From Cheilinus undulatus (Eukaryota > Chordata > Actinopteri > Labriformes > Labridae): a stretch of DNA of 64,000 bases. The stretch is from the NCBI RefSeq assembly GCF_018320785.1, contig NC_054877.1:34866151-34930150 (forward strand), written 5' to 3'. Of this stretch, positions 17,601 through 64,000 are shown in pieces; position 1 is the stretch's first letter, and every line of letters starts with the position of its first letter. Position numbers and translations under genes: made by a program. The notes below the pieces were generated by a model that was not told the origin of the DNA, did no database searches, and was given only the letters and a program-made list of their open reading frames with translations.

Positions 17601-18414
17601 AATAGTGCTAACTTTTTGATAGACGTTTCTTTTCATAACTCTAAGTCCCCTTTAATACTCTATAACACCTCTATCAAAGATCAGAATCAAAGGAATTGGC
17701 CAAGTTTTTAAGCAGCATCAAAGGCAACTCCAACAACCCTCCAGCCCAGGTCCCGTCTTCATTTCTCCTAAAACTTAAAGCTCCTTTTTCACCACCATAT
17801 GGCACTCACATCTGGCTCTGTTTCTACTCACATCTTAAGGCCCTTTAAACTTAATTTCTGTAGTATTTACAGATTAAATTAACAGTTCCACTGGAAGTAG
17901 CAGCTTCTGTTAGTCACACATGTCTCACCTCTTTACAATTTGACCATTCACACATCACCACAAACATTCCTTTAGCCCTGTGATGTGGAGGAAATTGATG
18001 AATCTCAACATTGCACTCGCCCATAGTGGTAATGTCATGATTTTTTTCTTCGGCAAGTCAAAATCTGTTTCTGTTTGCATGACCTGTTAGCAGCAAAATG
18101 TCATGAGCGTTAGTAGTAAACACTTTCTGAATTTTATTTGCTTCATTCCTGATTGAGTGATGAGGAAATTAGAGCACTGAAAAGTACAATGATCATATTT
18201 TGTAGATCATTAATATAATTATCTATTTCTTCATTTGAGCAGATTTTGAATTAAATAAATTTATAGCATGTCTGCTAACATCAACATGGTGTAACAATGA
18301 GCCTTTGTGCTGAGTACCACAGCCAAACGTCACAATTATTAACCTCCTGAAACTGTGTTTATGTGCCTGATTAAATTAATTATTTAGAATATTCTCTGAA
18401 TGTTTTTCTGTGTT

Positions 18415-18625
18415 TGGGCACTGGCTTAGCTCAGCTGGTGGGATGCCTATGTACAGAGGCTATAGTCCTCAACTCACTGGTCATGGGATCGGTTCCCGGT
18501 CTCCTCACATTTGATGCATGTCTTACCCCACTCTCTCTCCCCCTGTTTCCAGTCTTTCTTCAGCTGTCCTGTCCTATTGTAAGCAAAAAAGCTCCAAAAA
18601 TAATCTTTAAAACAAAAAAGGCTTG
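18415..18625 (+). mobile_element. tRNA-derived SINE
   Basis: A tRNA-like head has an A box (TAGCTCAGCTGGTGGGAT) and a B box (GGATCGGTTCCCGG), correctly spaced for an internal Pol III promoter. It is followed by the CTCTCTCCCCCTGTTTCCAG body and a tail ending in AAAACAAAAAAGG. Related 3' ends occur near 47.3 kb and, inverted, near 23.55 kb. Confidence 0.75.
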
Positions 18626-19146
18626 CCTGTACTTGAGTAGCATGTGAAAAAGTTGTCGTGGTTGGTGTCAAGCTAGCTATCTAACAACTCCCAGATATGC
18701 AGAATCAATCTAAGGTAGGCTATTTAACCTACTTAGCTAAAGATAAAGATTTACAGTGTAACTGTGAATCAAAAAAGCATTTAAGGTATGATAATTATCT
18801 TTATAGTCCCTCTAAGAATACTTCAAGCTGTCATTCTCTTTATTTGCCACCTTGGGGTGTGAACAGGTTGGAATATCCAACAGATACACAATATAACTAG
18901 CATCCAATATTAAGCTCTTACCCTATAGTTGTCTCAACTGACTCCTTCTTCCTGAGGAACCCCCCCATCTCTTAGCCCTGAAATATTGTCTACCAGCTAA
19001 TGCTAGCTAAGCAAGCACAGAACAACCACTAGGGAATATCAGCTGAAGGAAATTTTGATGGAGTATTTGATTTGTCTTAATGAACCGTTTAGAAATTAAT
19101 TTTAAGGTGTGCATGTAATTAATTAGCTTGTGAAAAATTTGCCTTG

Positions 19147-19172
19147 TTATAGCTTGCTAGCTAGCTAGCTAG
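19147..19172. repeat. (CTAG)n microsatellite
   Basis: Short perfect run GCTAGCTAGCTAGCTAG after CTTG. Confidence 0.85.
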
Positions 19173-20834
19173 TCCCAAATCACAAACTTCTGTTAGTATA
19201 CTGTTTCATAGTACATCAAAACAGTAAAGAGCATTTAATCACAGTGGGTTAGTATTGTCTCAAATTGTGCACTGCTGTTTTGCATTCACAGGAAGTGGCA
19301 ACGGCTTTCTCTTCCTTCTTCTTTAGCAGTAGGTTGCAAAATAAGCAGAAGTTTGATGGCTATTTTCACTAACTATGAAACCAATGTAACTTGTATTCTA
19401 TTTTACAAATGCTAACATCAGCTAATGCGCTAGCATGCTAACAATAAAAAATCCTTTGCACACTTGCGCCCTCAAAATATGTAGTTTTTAGCACACAAGT
19501 ATGCAATTTGGGACACACTGGCTGTTTTACACAAACCCTTGACCACTAAGATGATAAACAGTTATGTATTACATACAATATTTAAGATTTTCATTCATTT
19601 TGGCTCAACCACATTGTGGAGAAAACAACTGAAGCCCTTTCAGCTAATGCACAATAGTTTTACCATCCATTTTGACCATTTTTTCACTGAATTCCTGGCT
19701 CTGTTTGTATGGTCCTGACCAACTACCTAGGAAAAAAGAAGGTGACTTTAAGCTACTACATGATCCTCTCTGTTTAACAGCTAGTTAGCTTAGATATAAG
19801 CTTGGTACACGGCATATTGAGAACAATGGGCAGTTTTGACTGAGTTTCTTTGAGTACAAAAGGCTGCCTGTTGTTGCCAAGAAGAATGTAATGATGACAG
19901 TTCCAGTTATAAATCTTGATAAATATATTAATCAAAATTCTCTTAAATTTAGACTGAAGCTTCAATTTCTAAGAAAAGAAAGTAGTTGACACCAGGAAGA
20001 AGGTTGTCAATGTGTAAATAGCAAAATATTTTTTAAATAAAAATTTATCTACAACATATAATCAGTGTACATAAAAGGGGTTTAACCATGCTCCAAAATC
20101 AATTCAGACTGAGGCTCAAACATAACACCGTGTTAAACATCATCAGTTTAAGGGTACTGATGTCAGTGTAGTGCTGCAGGTCGTGAGCAAACCTGTCAAC
20201 TTTGATCACAAGACTGAAAGAATGGGCGGTGACTTTTTAAAGGCTGTCTACACAGTAACATCACTTCATTGAGTAAGTCGATAAGATCGGTCCACATGGT
20301 GCAAAACGATCTGATTTGAGGTGGCAGTGTAAATCAGACATGACCATGTAAACTACTGAAATATACCGCAACCATACACTACCTCTCTTAAAAAACATTT
20401 TCCACTCTTTTCCACCTTGTTAGAGATTGTTTTGATATTATATAATCTATTCACATTTTTTTACAGTGCATTTGCATTGACAACAGATAAGACAAAAGAA
20501 ATTGCAATGAATAAGGCTGGATCACTGAATGAATCCACAAATATGTCAACGAGAACAAAGAATCAGAGTTTCCTTATATTTTACTCCATTTAGGCCCATT
20601 AAGTGTTCCAAGTGCACAAAGTAATGATTTGTTTTTACTTGCATAAACTCAGCAGCAGTCGCTCTACTGAATATGAAATTACTCTGTGTGTGTTTAGTTC
20701 TTCTGATAAATCTCAATCATTACCTCTAATGGCTGCCTAAGATAAAGTCTCATATGCACTAAACATGGGATGGATCCGTCGTCTTCACAGTCAGAAGCCA
20801 TTGATTCTTTTGGTTCCGTTCACAAACAGGTCCA

Positions 20835-56608
<35,774 letters not shown>

Positions 56609-56999
56609 GATTGCAGATTTTCATCCTACGTTGCCCTCTCGGTGCGCAGGCGGACAGAAAAAGGAGAAATCCGGCCGGTCAAAGGATGCCTGGGCAGGGC
56701 ATAGCTAATTCCGCACAGCTCCCTCAGCGACGCACGATCCTTCCCTCCACCCCCCCAAAGGGCCCGACTCCCAGACACCCGCACAGGCAGGGAGGTGGGG
56801 TAAGGTGGGGGAGAGGCTGAGGCGACAGAAGCGGCAAGGGTGGAGGACACGGTGAGCGAAGACACCCGAGGAATATGCAGCAAATCCAGGGATAGAGAGA
56901 GAGACACAGGAGGGGGGTCTGTTAGGCCTAGGACGCACGAGCTGCTCTGACACACGCCATCACTGAGAAGGGGGGATGCTGAGGAAAGGCGAAGGAGAG

Positions 57000-57095
57000 G
57001 AAGAAAGCAGAGGGAGAGGGGGAGTGAGAGAGAGAGGCTGGGAAAGACTAGGAGGGAGGGAGAGAGAGAGGAGGAGCGGGGAGGGCAGGGGGAGG
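57000..57095. repeat. GA-rich low-complexity tract
   Basis: Long run of GAGAGGGAG-type purines next to the sgip1 promoter. GA tracts of this kind can bind GAGA-type or Sp-family factors; that is inference. Confidence 0.75.
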
Positions 57096-58034
57096 AAGTG
57101 GGAGGCTTGCTGATGTCACATCTGCACTAAACCAATCCCTGCAAGCACAGTCACATGGCTGCTGTCCCCTCATGCCTTAGTACCTCTCGGCTTGCCTCGA
57201 GCACACACTCTACAGCCAAGTGCATGCATATTATACAAGGTGTCACACTAGATAATGTACTTTATAGCAAGAAATATCTTCAATTTACAAAAAGATGTGT
57301 CTACATGTTGTCAATCGTGGGATATAGTCACCCTATTCTGTATTTTTATCGTATTTAAAGGTGATTTTTGTTCATTTCAATTTCTATTTGTGCTTCCAGG
57401 GCATTTGCGCAAACATACATCACCTAATTAAAAAAACAGGGACAAATAGAGACATTCAGACAAGCACATGATAAAAATAAAGAGGTCAGACAGCATTAAA
57501 GCCAATAGAAAAAAAAGCCTATTGCAGTGGCTTTGAAATCCTGAATAGACTGAAGGAAAAACGAATCAGACAGAAGAGGAAAGAGGATCCTAGAATTCAG
57601 TCCTTGAGTGAGCGACGGATAAAAGCTCGAAAAAAAGAGCCTGAGGTTTCTGAGGGAAAAAAAGAGTCCACAGCAATATGTTGTGAATGCTGAGAGAAGA
57701 ACATGTGCTTTTTATACAAATACTCAGCAAAGAAAGGGAGACGTGAAGGAAGGAGTGTAAAGTCGAAGTGGTACTATTTGTTCTTGTCTGATCATGTTAG
57801 AGGTGTCATGATTGTACAGAGGCTAAAAGGGGAGAATGAATGATACCAAAATAAAGTTTGAGTGATCAAAAGTAGATGACTTAAGTGGATATGACAGCAT
57901 GGATATAAATAACCAATCTCAACCCACTGGCTCTTGTCTGACAATGATATAGCCTTTGGGAGCAATGGCAAACTTTTTGGGGCTTCCCGTGCAAGGACTG
58001 TAATGACATTGTATTCAAATCCATGCACTTTAAT

Positions 58035-58620
58035 AAGGAGTTTGCCACCCATTTGCAGCTACAACAGCTACTCTACAGGGAAGACTTTTGATAAGATTTT
58101 GGAGTGTTTCTGTGGGAATCTGTGCCCATTCATTCTGTAGAGCATTTACAAGGTCAGGCACTGATGTTGGATGAGAAGCCTTGGTTTGCAACCTTTGCTC
58201 CAGTTTATCCCAAAGGTGCTCGATGAGGTTGGTGTCAGGGCTCTGTGCAGGCCAGTCCAAGTTCTTCAACACCAAACTCATCAAAGTTATGTTGGAATAG
58301 AAAAGAGTCTTCCCTAAACTGTTGCCACAAAGGTGTAAGCATAGCATTGTTCAAAATATCTTGAAGCGTCACAAATGACCTTCACTGAAGATAAAGGGCC
58401 AAGCCAAAACCCTGGAAAAACAGCCCCATACCATTATCCCTCCACCGAACTTCAAAGTTGGCACATTGCAGTCAGGCTGGTAATTTTCTAGCCTCCGCAA
58501 ACCCCGAATTGACCCATTTGACTGCCAAACAGAGAAGTGTGATTCATCACACCACAGAACATGTTTCTACTTCTCCCCACTCCAGTGTCGGTGTGCCACC
58601 ATCCAACGATTGGAATTGGT
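58035..58620 (-). mobile_element. Tc1-like transposon fragment
   Basis: The minus strand encodes LVLKNLDWPAQSPDTNLIEH, LWDKLEQRLQTK and NALQNEWAQIPTETLQNLIK, a transposase carboxy end with the Glu-bearing region altered to NLIEHLW. It matches the outer 53.6 kb subfamily. The 5' half is missing or decayed. Confidence 0.85.
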
Positions 58621-59616
58621 ATTGGATCTTGTTTTTGTCTTTTAGCTTTGTAGTAAGCTAGTATAAGGGATTTCTAGTTGCAGCAAATTTGCTCCACACT
58701 TCTTGTAAACTGCCTCTATCATTTTCATAGAAACTTTCTTGAGTATTTCCCTTCCCCTCAGGAGATGGAGGATACTCATGTCCTTCTCATTGCTCTTGCT
58801 TCTGCTTATCATGTTTACTGGTTTTCCTTCCTCTGTTTCCTCTCGCTTACTTTAAGCCAAGGTCAGACAATATGTTTTCAGCATGATTACAACTGACTCA
58901 ACAGTAGCAGAGTTTCAAAGCAGCCCAGAAAATCTGTAATTTCCTCTTGTGTAGTGTGTCATAGTGGCCGACAATCAAGAACACAGTTGAGGCACCTCCC
59001 AACATAAGGTCCAGTGTGTTTTTGCCCTGCCTTCTATGATTTTTTTCCATGATATTTGCCAATAAGAGAGCTCTGCATGTTCAGTAGTCACAGATGCAAA
59101 CTAGCCGAATGGTAAAGCAAAAGAAGAGTGATTAAGTGCCTGCTTCTGACTTAAAAGAGAGAAGTACTGGTGTGGATAGCACTTCAGCAACCCAGTGAGT
59201 AACTGATGTTGACATTAGCAGCAAGCTAGCCAGCCCTCTTCCCTTCAACACTGGTCGCAATGACTGATCAGGTACCTGCATGTAGTCTGTCATGTCTGCC
59301 AGTGTCTATAGAGTCTAAAAGGGAGGCACTGTTCATATTTAATGCAGAGATCACTATGTCAAGCAAAATTCAACAGTGACATAATTAATATATAAACCTA
59401 GCCAAGATTGGTATCTTAGACTAGGGATGTTCCAACTTCACACTGGAACAGTGTTAAGTTGGTTTACAGAATGTGGCTAACACTAGCAGTTCTAGCACTG
59501 GCGGCTTTTGTTACTCTTTGAAGGCTAACTTCCACATTCCTGTACCAAATATTGTCACATATTGACACAGACTCTGGGCAAGTTTAACACCATTTTCTAA
59601 ATCAGAATAGTGTTAA

Positions 59617-60296
59617 AGGGATACTTCAACATTTTGGCAAATTCGTCCATTGCCATAATCCCTATAGTCTTAGTAATAGGTTCGTTACCTTCAGTTGTCG
59701 GTGCAAGCTGTTTTTAGACCGGCCGCTGCCGAGTTCAGACCTGCTGTGCCAACTCAATGTAAGCAGACGGTATTCCGGCTTTCCCTCATCAAACTCATCA
59801 AATACACAATCCAACAACTCCAAAACGCTCTTGTGGACAAGTTGTGCCCTGCACATTCACCACGCTATGAAATAATAACGTATAATCATGTAACATTACG
59901 ACGCATGAAGCAAATACTCTGAACTATTCCTTGAGTAAACCACTGGGTGGAGTGACAGAGTGCAGCAGCCATGCCTGGAGTGTAGTTCTGGCTTTGCATT
60001 TAGCTTTAAAACATCTCCGTCTCATAATGCTCCATGACTATTTCATAGCGTGGTGAATGTGCAGGTCACAACTTGTCCATGAGAGCGTTTTGGAGTTGTT
60101 GGATTGTGTATTTGATGAGTTTGATGAGGGAAAGCCGGAATACCGTCTGCTTACATTGAGTTGGCACAGCAGGTCCGAACTCGGCAGCTGCCAATCTAAA
60201 AATAGCTTGCACCAACAACTGAAGGTAATGAACCTATTACTAAGACTATAGGAATTATTGCAATGGATGAATTTGCCAAAATGTTGAAGTATCCCT
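59617..60296. mobile_element. fold-back (long terminal inverted repeat) element in TTAA
   Basis: A 680-bp element whose arms of about 260 bp are near-perfect inverted repeats (59617-59879 and 60035-60296). The ends begin AGGGATACTTCAACATTTTG. It is flanked by TTAA at 59613-59616 and 60297-60300. TTAA targeting fits piggyBac or Kolobok superfamilies. The centre (59880-60034) has no transposase. The open frames at 59662-59922 and 60057-60251 are the same arm read twice and not genes. Confidence 0.88.
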
Positions 60297-61864
60297 TTAA
60301 ACCATGGTGTTCCTACAGCATGCTGTTGATGCTATCAGTTAGCAGTTGTTTACATCGGAGTAAAGAGCATTATGGAAGCAAGGCAGAAGTGATTAAGAAC
60401 AGCTACAGTGGCTACTAGTGGCACGAGGCTGTGTTACAATGTAGACGAAGCAAATGGCCTTAATTGTGTGCGTGAAATGATAAAAATAAGCAACTATTTT
60501 TACAGACTCATAATCCTGGTGTCGACAACAAAGGTACTAACTTCAAGTGTTTTGCCTGTAAATCATGGGATCCCTACTTCAAACTAGCCAGATTGTGAAA
60601 TACAAAATATAGTTGGGTAAGGTTTTGACAACAAACTACCTCAGTAAGAGGCCACAATAATAATAGTTTTTGCTAAACTAGTAAATTATAAACCCATGAT
60701 AATGAAATTAATTACAATCTTTGATTGTATTTTAAGCTTTAGGCAAAATTAGTTACATTAAGTGAATACTCTTTAGCACTGATTGTGCAAATGTGTCAAA
60801 AAGTGACATAGTTACCAAATCTCAGGTGACAATAAGTCAATTAAGGAAAATAACATTGTTTGTGATGCAATACAAGGCAACAATTCTAAGCTTTGTAATT
60901 TATCTGCAGGTTAGCTGTATATATTAGATTTTAATCTCTTGAATTAAAAAATGAAAAATAGAAAAACACTTTGACTTTTATTTTCTTCAGCATAAATATG
61001 TGAGCTTAAGAGGGAGAAAATTAATTTCAAGAACTTTTCATATGGATTTAAATTCAACATCATAATGACAGAAAGAGATGAATTTTTTCAATATACCAAA
61101 TAGGCCAATAAATTGAGAAGAAGATTTGGACAGACAGTCAAGCCTTGGGGCTACCTCCAGGATATGGAAGATGGAGAAGAGGAAGAATTCCCAGAGGAGA
61201 TGTAGAGTTTTGGATGAATGTGGAGAAAACCAGTCCAATGCAGCAAACATGGAAACACTCTGTGCTAAAAATGTTGCGTGTATTTTCTCAGGGTACAGTA
61301 AGACATAAGAATAAGAGAAAGACAAAAAACAAAAATACAAATAGAAATGGAAGATAGAATGAGGGAGGTATGCAAAGAGCTGCCACTTGTTAGATTGTTT
61401 TTCCTGTTTTGGCTTCACCTTCCAGCCTTGAAGAAAAGAGAGAGAGAATGTTAAAGGACAAATGACTCCTGATATAATGTGAGTATAAAAGTTTGATAGC
61501 AAAAAGCTTAGATTAAAGCAGTGAGTATGATTATTCAGCTGTTTTAATGCCTGCGTACTGGAGCATTGCAGGGTGACTCAGCCTCTGTGATAGGGGGAGG
61601 GATAGATGACAATAATGTGTGTAAAACTGTGTGTGTCTCTGTGCGTAGGTCATGTTAAAAAAAGACAAACAAAAAAAAGCAGAACAAATTTGACCTTTTA
61701 CATCTTCTCCTCTGCTGTCTGTATTCTCCTGCAGTAAGAGTGGATGGTGTCATTGAAGTGGGTGTAATGTCAGAGCAAAACCAAACAGACATAAACCCAT
61801 TAAAGCTCCTTTACGCTGTTTATATCATGTGTAATGAGTCTAAGCGACTGTACCTTTAGACTTT

Positions 61865-62480
61865 TGCAGACATCAGATATGACAAGAATTCCCAGTTCAT
61901 TTTAGCCAATACAGACTTCTTCCCAGAGCTGTCCACCTGGCCAATCTGAGTGACCGGTGTAGAAGGGCCTTGGTCAGGGAGGTGACCAAAAACCTGATGG
62001 TCACCCTGACAGAGCTCCAGCATTGCTCTGTGGAGAGAGGAGAAACTTCCAGAAGGACATCCTTTTCTGCAGCACTCCACCAATTAGGCCTGTATGATAG
62101 AGTGGCCAGATGGTAGCCACTCCTCAGTAAAAGGCACATGACAGTCCGCTTGGAGTTTGCCAAAAGGCACATGAAGGACTCTTAGACCACGAGAAACAAA
62201 ATTCTCTGCTCTGATGAAAGAAAGATTGAACTCTTTGGCATAAATGCCAAGCGTCATGTCTGGAGGAAACCAGGCACTGCTCATCACCTGGCCAATACCA
62301 TCCCTACAGTGAAGCATGGTGGTGGCAGCATCATGCTGCAGGGGTGTTTTTTGGCAGCAGGATGAATACAGCAATGTACAGAGACATCCTTGATGATAAC
62401 CTGCTCCAGTGCACTCTGGACCTTGGACTGGGGTGAAGGTTAAAAAGTGAAACCGCTGTGAATACTTTCTGGACACACTG
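61865..62480 (+). mobile_element. Tc1-like transposon fragment
   Basis: Plus-strand pieces include SDERKIELFGINAKRHVWRK near 62210 and a KHGGGSIML run near 62312, then decay. It shares the subfamily of the 32.07 kb copy. No complete ends were found. Confidence 0.8.
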
Positions 62481-64000
62481 GATTTTTTTTCCCTGAATAT
62501 TTCATTTATAATGCAACCACTGAAAAAGGTCTCCAAAAAGAACCTGTAAGTTTGATTAAGCTAGAAGAGTAGTCTATTGGAGTGTTAATGTTTATCAGTC
62601 AAAAGTTCTGTTGTACTCAATATCGGCATGTATGGAACACCTATTGTCCAATCAGCTTTCTTGGTTGGAACTTACTGTTGTATAAATGTGTTTTCAGGGA
62701 ACTTATAATAATTTTTTTCCAATAACCTTGCTTTTGTTATAAGAAAATATTCATCCATTTTGATGTCATTTTTGAATATCTGGACCCCATGACTAGTAGA
62801 CATCTTGCCGATGAATGCAAGGGATTGGTATAAAAATGAATTTGTTAAAAGCCAATACTAAAAGTGTAAAACATGGATAATTACTTAGGTAACACCTTTG
62901 TCTATTATCATCACTTTGGCTGTTTACTTTTCTCACTCTGCTCAGGTTTATTTGTGGCTGCTGTTTACTCGTGAATCCTGGAGTAACTGTTAATGAGCTT
63001 ACCTTACCTGAAGCATCAACATAGCACGAGCTGCTCCTGTGTGCTTTCCTTAACCAGCTCCTTACGTAAGATAACACCCAGGGGTCAGCAGTCACCGTAA
63101 CTGGGATTAGCAGAAGACAGTTAGACAGAAGAGGAGACATAGACAGAGAGCTGTGACCTGAGGAATACAGAGAAAATACTGTCAGTATCTACTATGTCAG
63201 ATACACAGGGATGGACTGAGAGATATGAAAGTGAAAGCATTTTTACACTTAAATCACCAGGATTCTCTCACTACAAAAATTACTCAAATTATTTCACCTT
63301 AGGCATTATTAACTAAAAATTTCAATACAAAATAAAGAATGATTGGAGTTTTTAGCCACAGACATGGAGGAAATAATAGAAACATAATGAATATCCTAAA
63401 AAATGCTTGATGACGATAAAAACCCTGTATTGACAAGGTTGATGTAGATGACATTTACTGCATTTTGCTTGGATTTCAGATTACAAGGTTTATGCACATG
63501 TATACAATGCAAAATTGCCAAAACAATAAAAAAAATCCATACTCACAAATCTTCCTAAAAAGATAGATCAAAATTAAACTATTTTCCTCTAAATTGGCTC
63601 TTTTAAACGGGTTGTATAAGAAGGAATTTCTGACAGATGGACAGAAAACCTGATCACAGAGTGTCACCAGTCCCAACTATTCCTGCTGTGGAAGCTTAAT
63701 GATGTGTATGATCTGATGGCCTTAACTGCAGGAGACAGAGTAAGAATTATTACATTCACTTAATAGTTTTACTCAGTATGGCTCAATGCTGCCACCTTCT
63801 GGCTGAGATTATTAGAAGGTGAACCAAGACACTGGAAAGAATTGGTTACTTGATTGGTCTTGATATTTAGCATATTTGGCCAAAATGAATTTCATAGCTT
63901 TTGCCTCATCCAGGTACATTTGGAACATGCTTAAAAAATATGAAGTCATGCACCTAAAGTTCAGCTGAAGCAGTATGAAGAGACTGACTTATAAGACTGT

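Larger units (their letters stand above)
14700..20834. other. dynlt5-sgip1 interval, probably including sgip1 3' UTR
   Basis: AT-rich DNA with no exon-like frame. Near 15050-15092 there is a CT run followed by an A15 run. The part next to 20834 should be the sgip1 3' UTR, transcribed leftward, but several TTTATT words (AATAAA on the minus strand) compete and its end cannot be placed. One SINE (18415-18625) is the only clear repeat besides a CTAG microsatellite. Confidence 0.5.
57120..64000. other. region upstream of sgip1, no coding gene found
   Basis: Six and a half kilobases with two Tc1 fragments and one fold-back element. Open frames such as 61038-61502 on the minus strand lack splice context and known motifs. 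One weak candidate noncoding exon near 63.01-63.07 kb is given in the findings. In the human block the next gene on this side would be PDE4B, beyond the window. Confidence 0.5.

Noticed and set aside
18415..18500. A functional tRNA gene
   Set aside because: A and B boxes are present but the stem pairing is poor and a SINE body and tail follow, so it is a tRNA-derived SINE.
59662..60251. Two matching open frames (VHKSVLELLDCVFDEFDEGK-like) on opposite strands, looking like a duplicated small gene
   Set aside because: They are the two arms of one inverted-repeat element read outward; the identity comes from the fold-back structure.
61038..61502. 154-codon minus-strand open frame
   Set aside because: Low-complexity hydrophobic composition, no recognisable motif, no promoter or splice context; long only by chance in AT-rich DNA.

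Overview
This is vertebrate nuclear DNA, most likely from a percomorph-type teleost fish. The genes are spread thinly, with GT-AG introns, microsatellites, and many decayed Tc1/mariner, hAT and LINE copies. There is no bacterial or viral gene layout. Four protein-coding genes can be assembled exon by exon: mier1 (5' part only, minus strand, 128-6146), insl5 (plus strand, 12139-12533), dynlt5/tctex1d1 (minus strand, 12788-14277, with a 5' UTR exon near 14.63-14.68 kb) and sgip1 (minus strand, 20835-56608). Apart from one missing gene, order and strands mirror the human 1p31 block SGIP1 - TCTEX1D1 - INSL5 - WDR78 - MIER1.

Layout. 0-6.2 kb: seven 5' coding exons of mier1, with a GC-rich promoter at the right end and a Tc1 copy in intron 2. 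6.2-12.1 kb: the slot where wdr78/dnai4 would be expected holds a broken LINE and a Tc1 fragment; I found no WD-repeat exon. 12.1-12.65 kb: compact two-exon insl5 with a TATA box and a polyadenylation signal. 12.8-14.7 kb: dynlt5, with an RFX-type X-box just upstream of its inferred first exon. 14.7-20.8 kb: mostly AT-rich intergenic DNA, one tRNA-derived SINE, and presumably the sgip1 3' UTR. 20.8-56.6 kb: sgip1, 24 coding exons that join into one open frame of 892 codons. Its introns carry most of the transposons. 56.6-64 kb: sgip1 promoter region, then gene-free DNA with two Tc1 fragments and a 680-bp fold-back element.

The genes are unrelated in function: a nuclear ELM2/SANT co-repressor, a relaxin-family hormone, a ciliary dynein light chain, and an endocytic adaptor. 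They share an old syntenic block, not a pathway. The most notable observations are in sgip1: an apparent U12-type AT-AC intron, two consecutive 12-nt microexons each encoding RRSP, and a NAGNAG acceptor. Others are an insl5 precursor with a very short C-peptide and a relaxin-3-like B chain, the missing wdr78, and a structurally complete Sleeping Beauty-like element 67 bp from an sgip1 splice donor. I did not find a wholly new biological system. All gene calls come from reading translated exons and splice sites by eye; no database search was possible.
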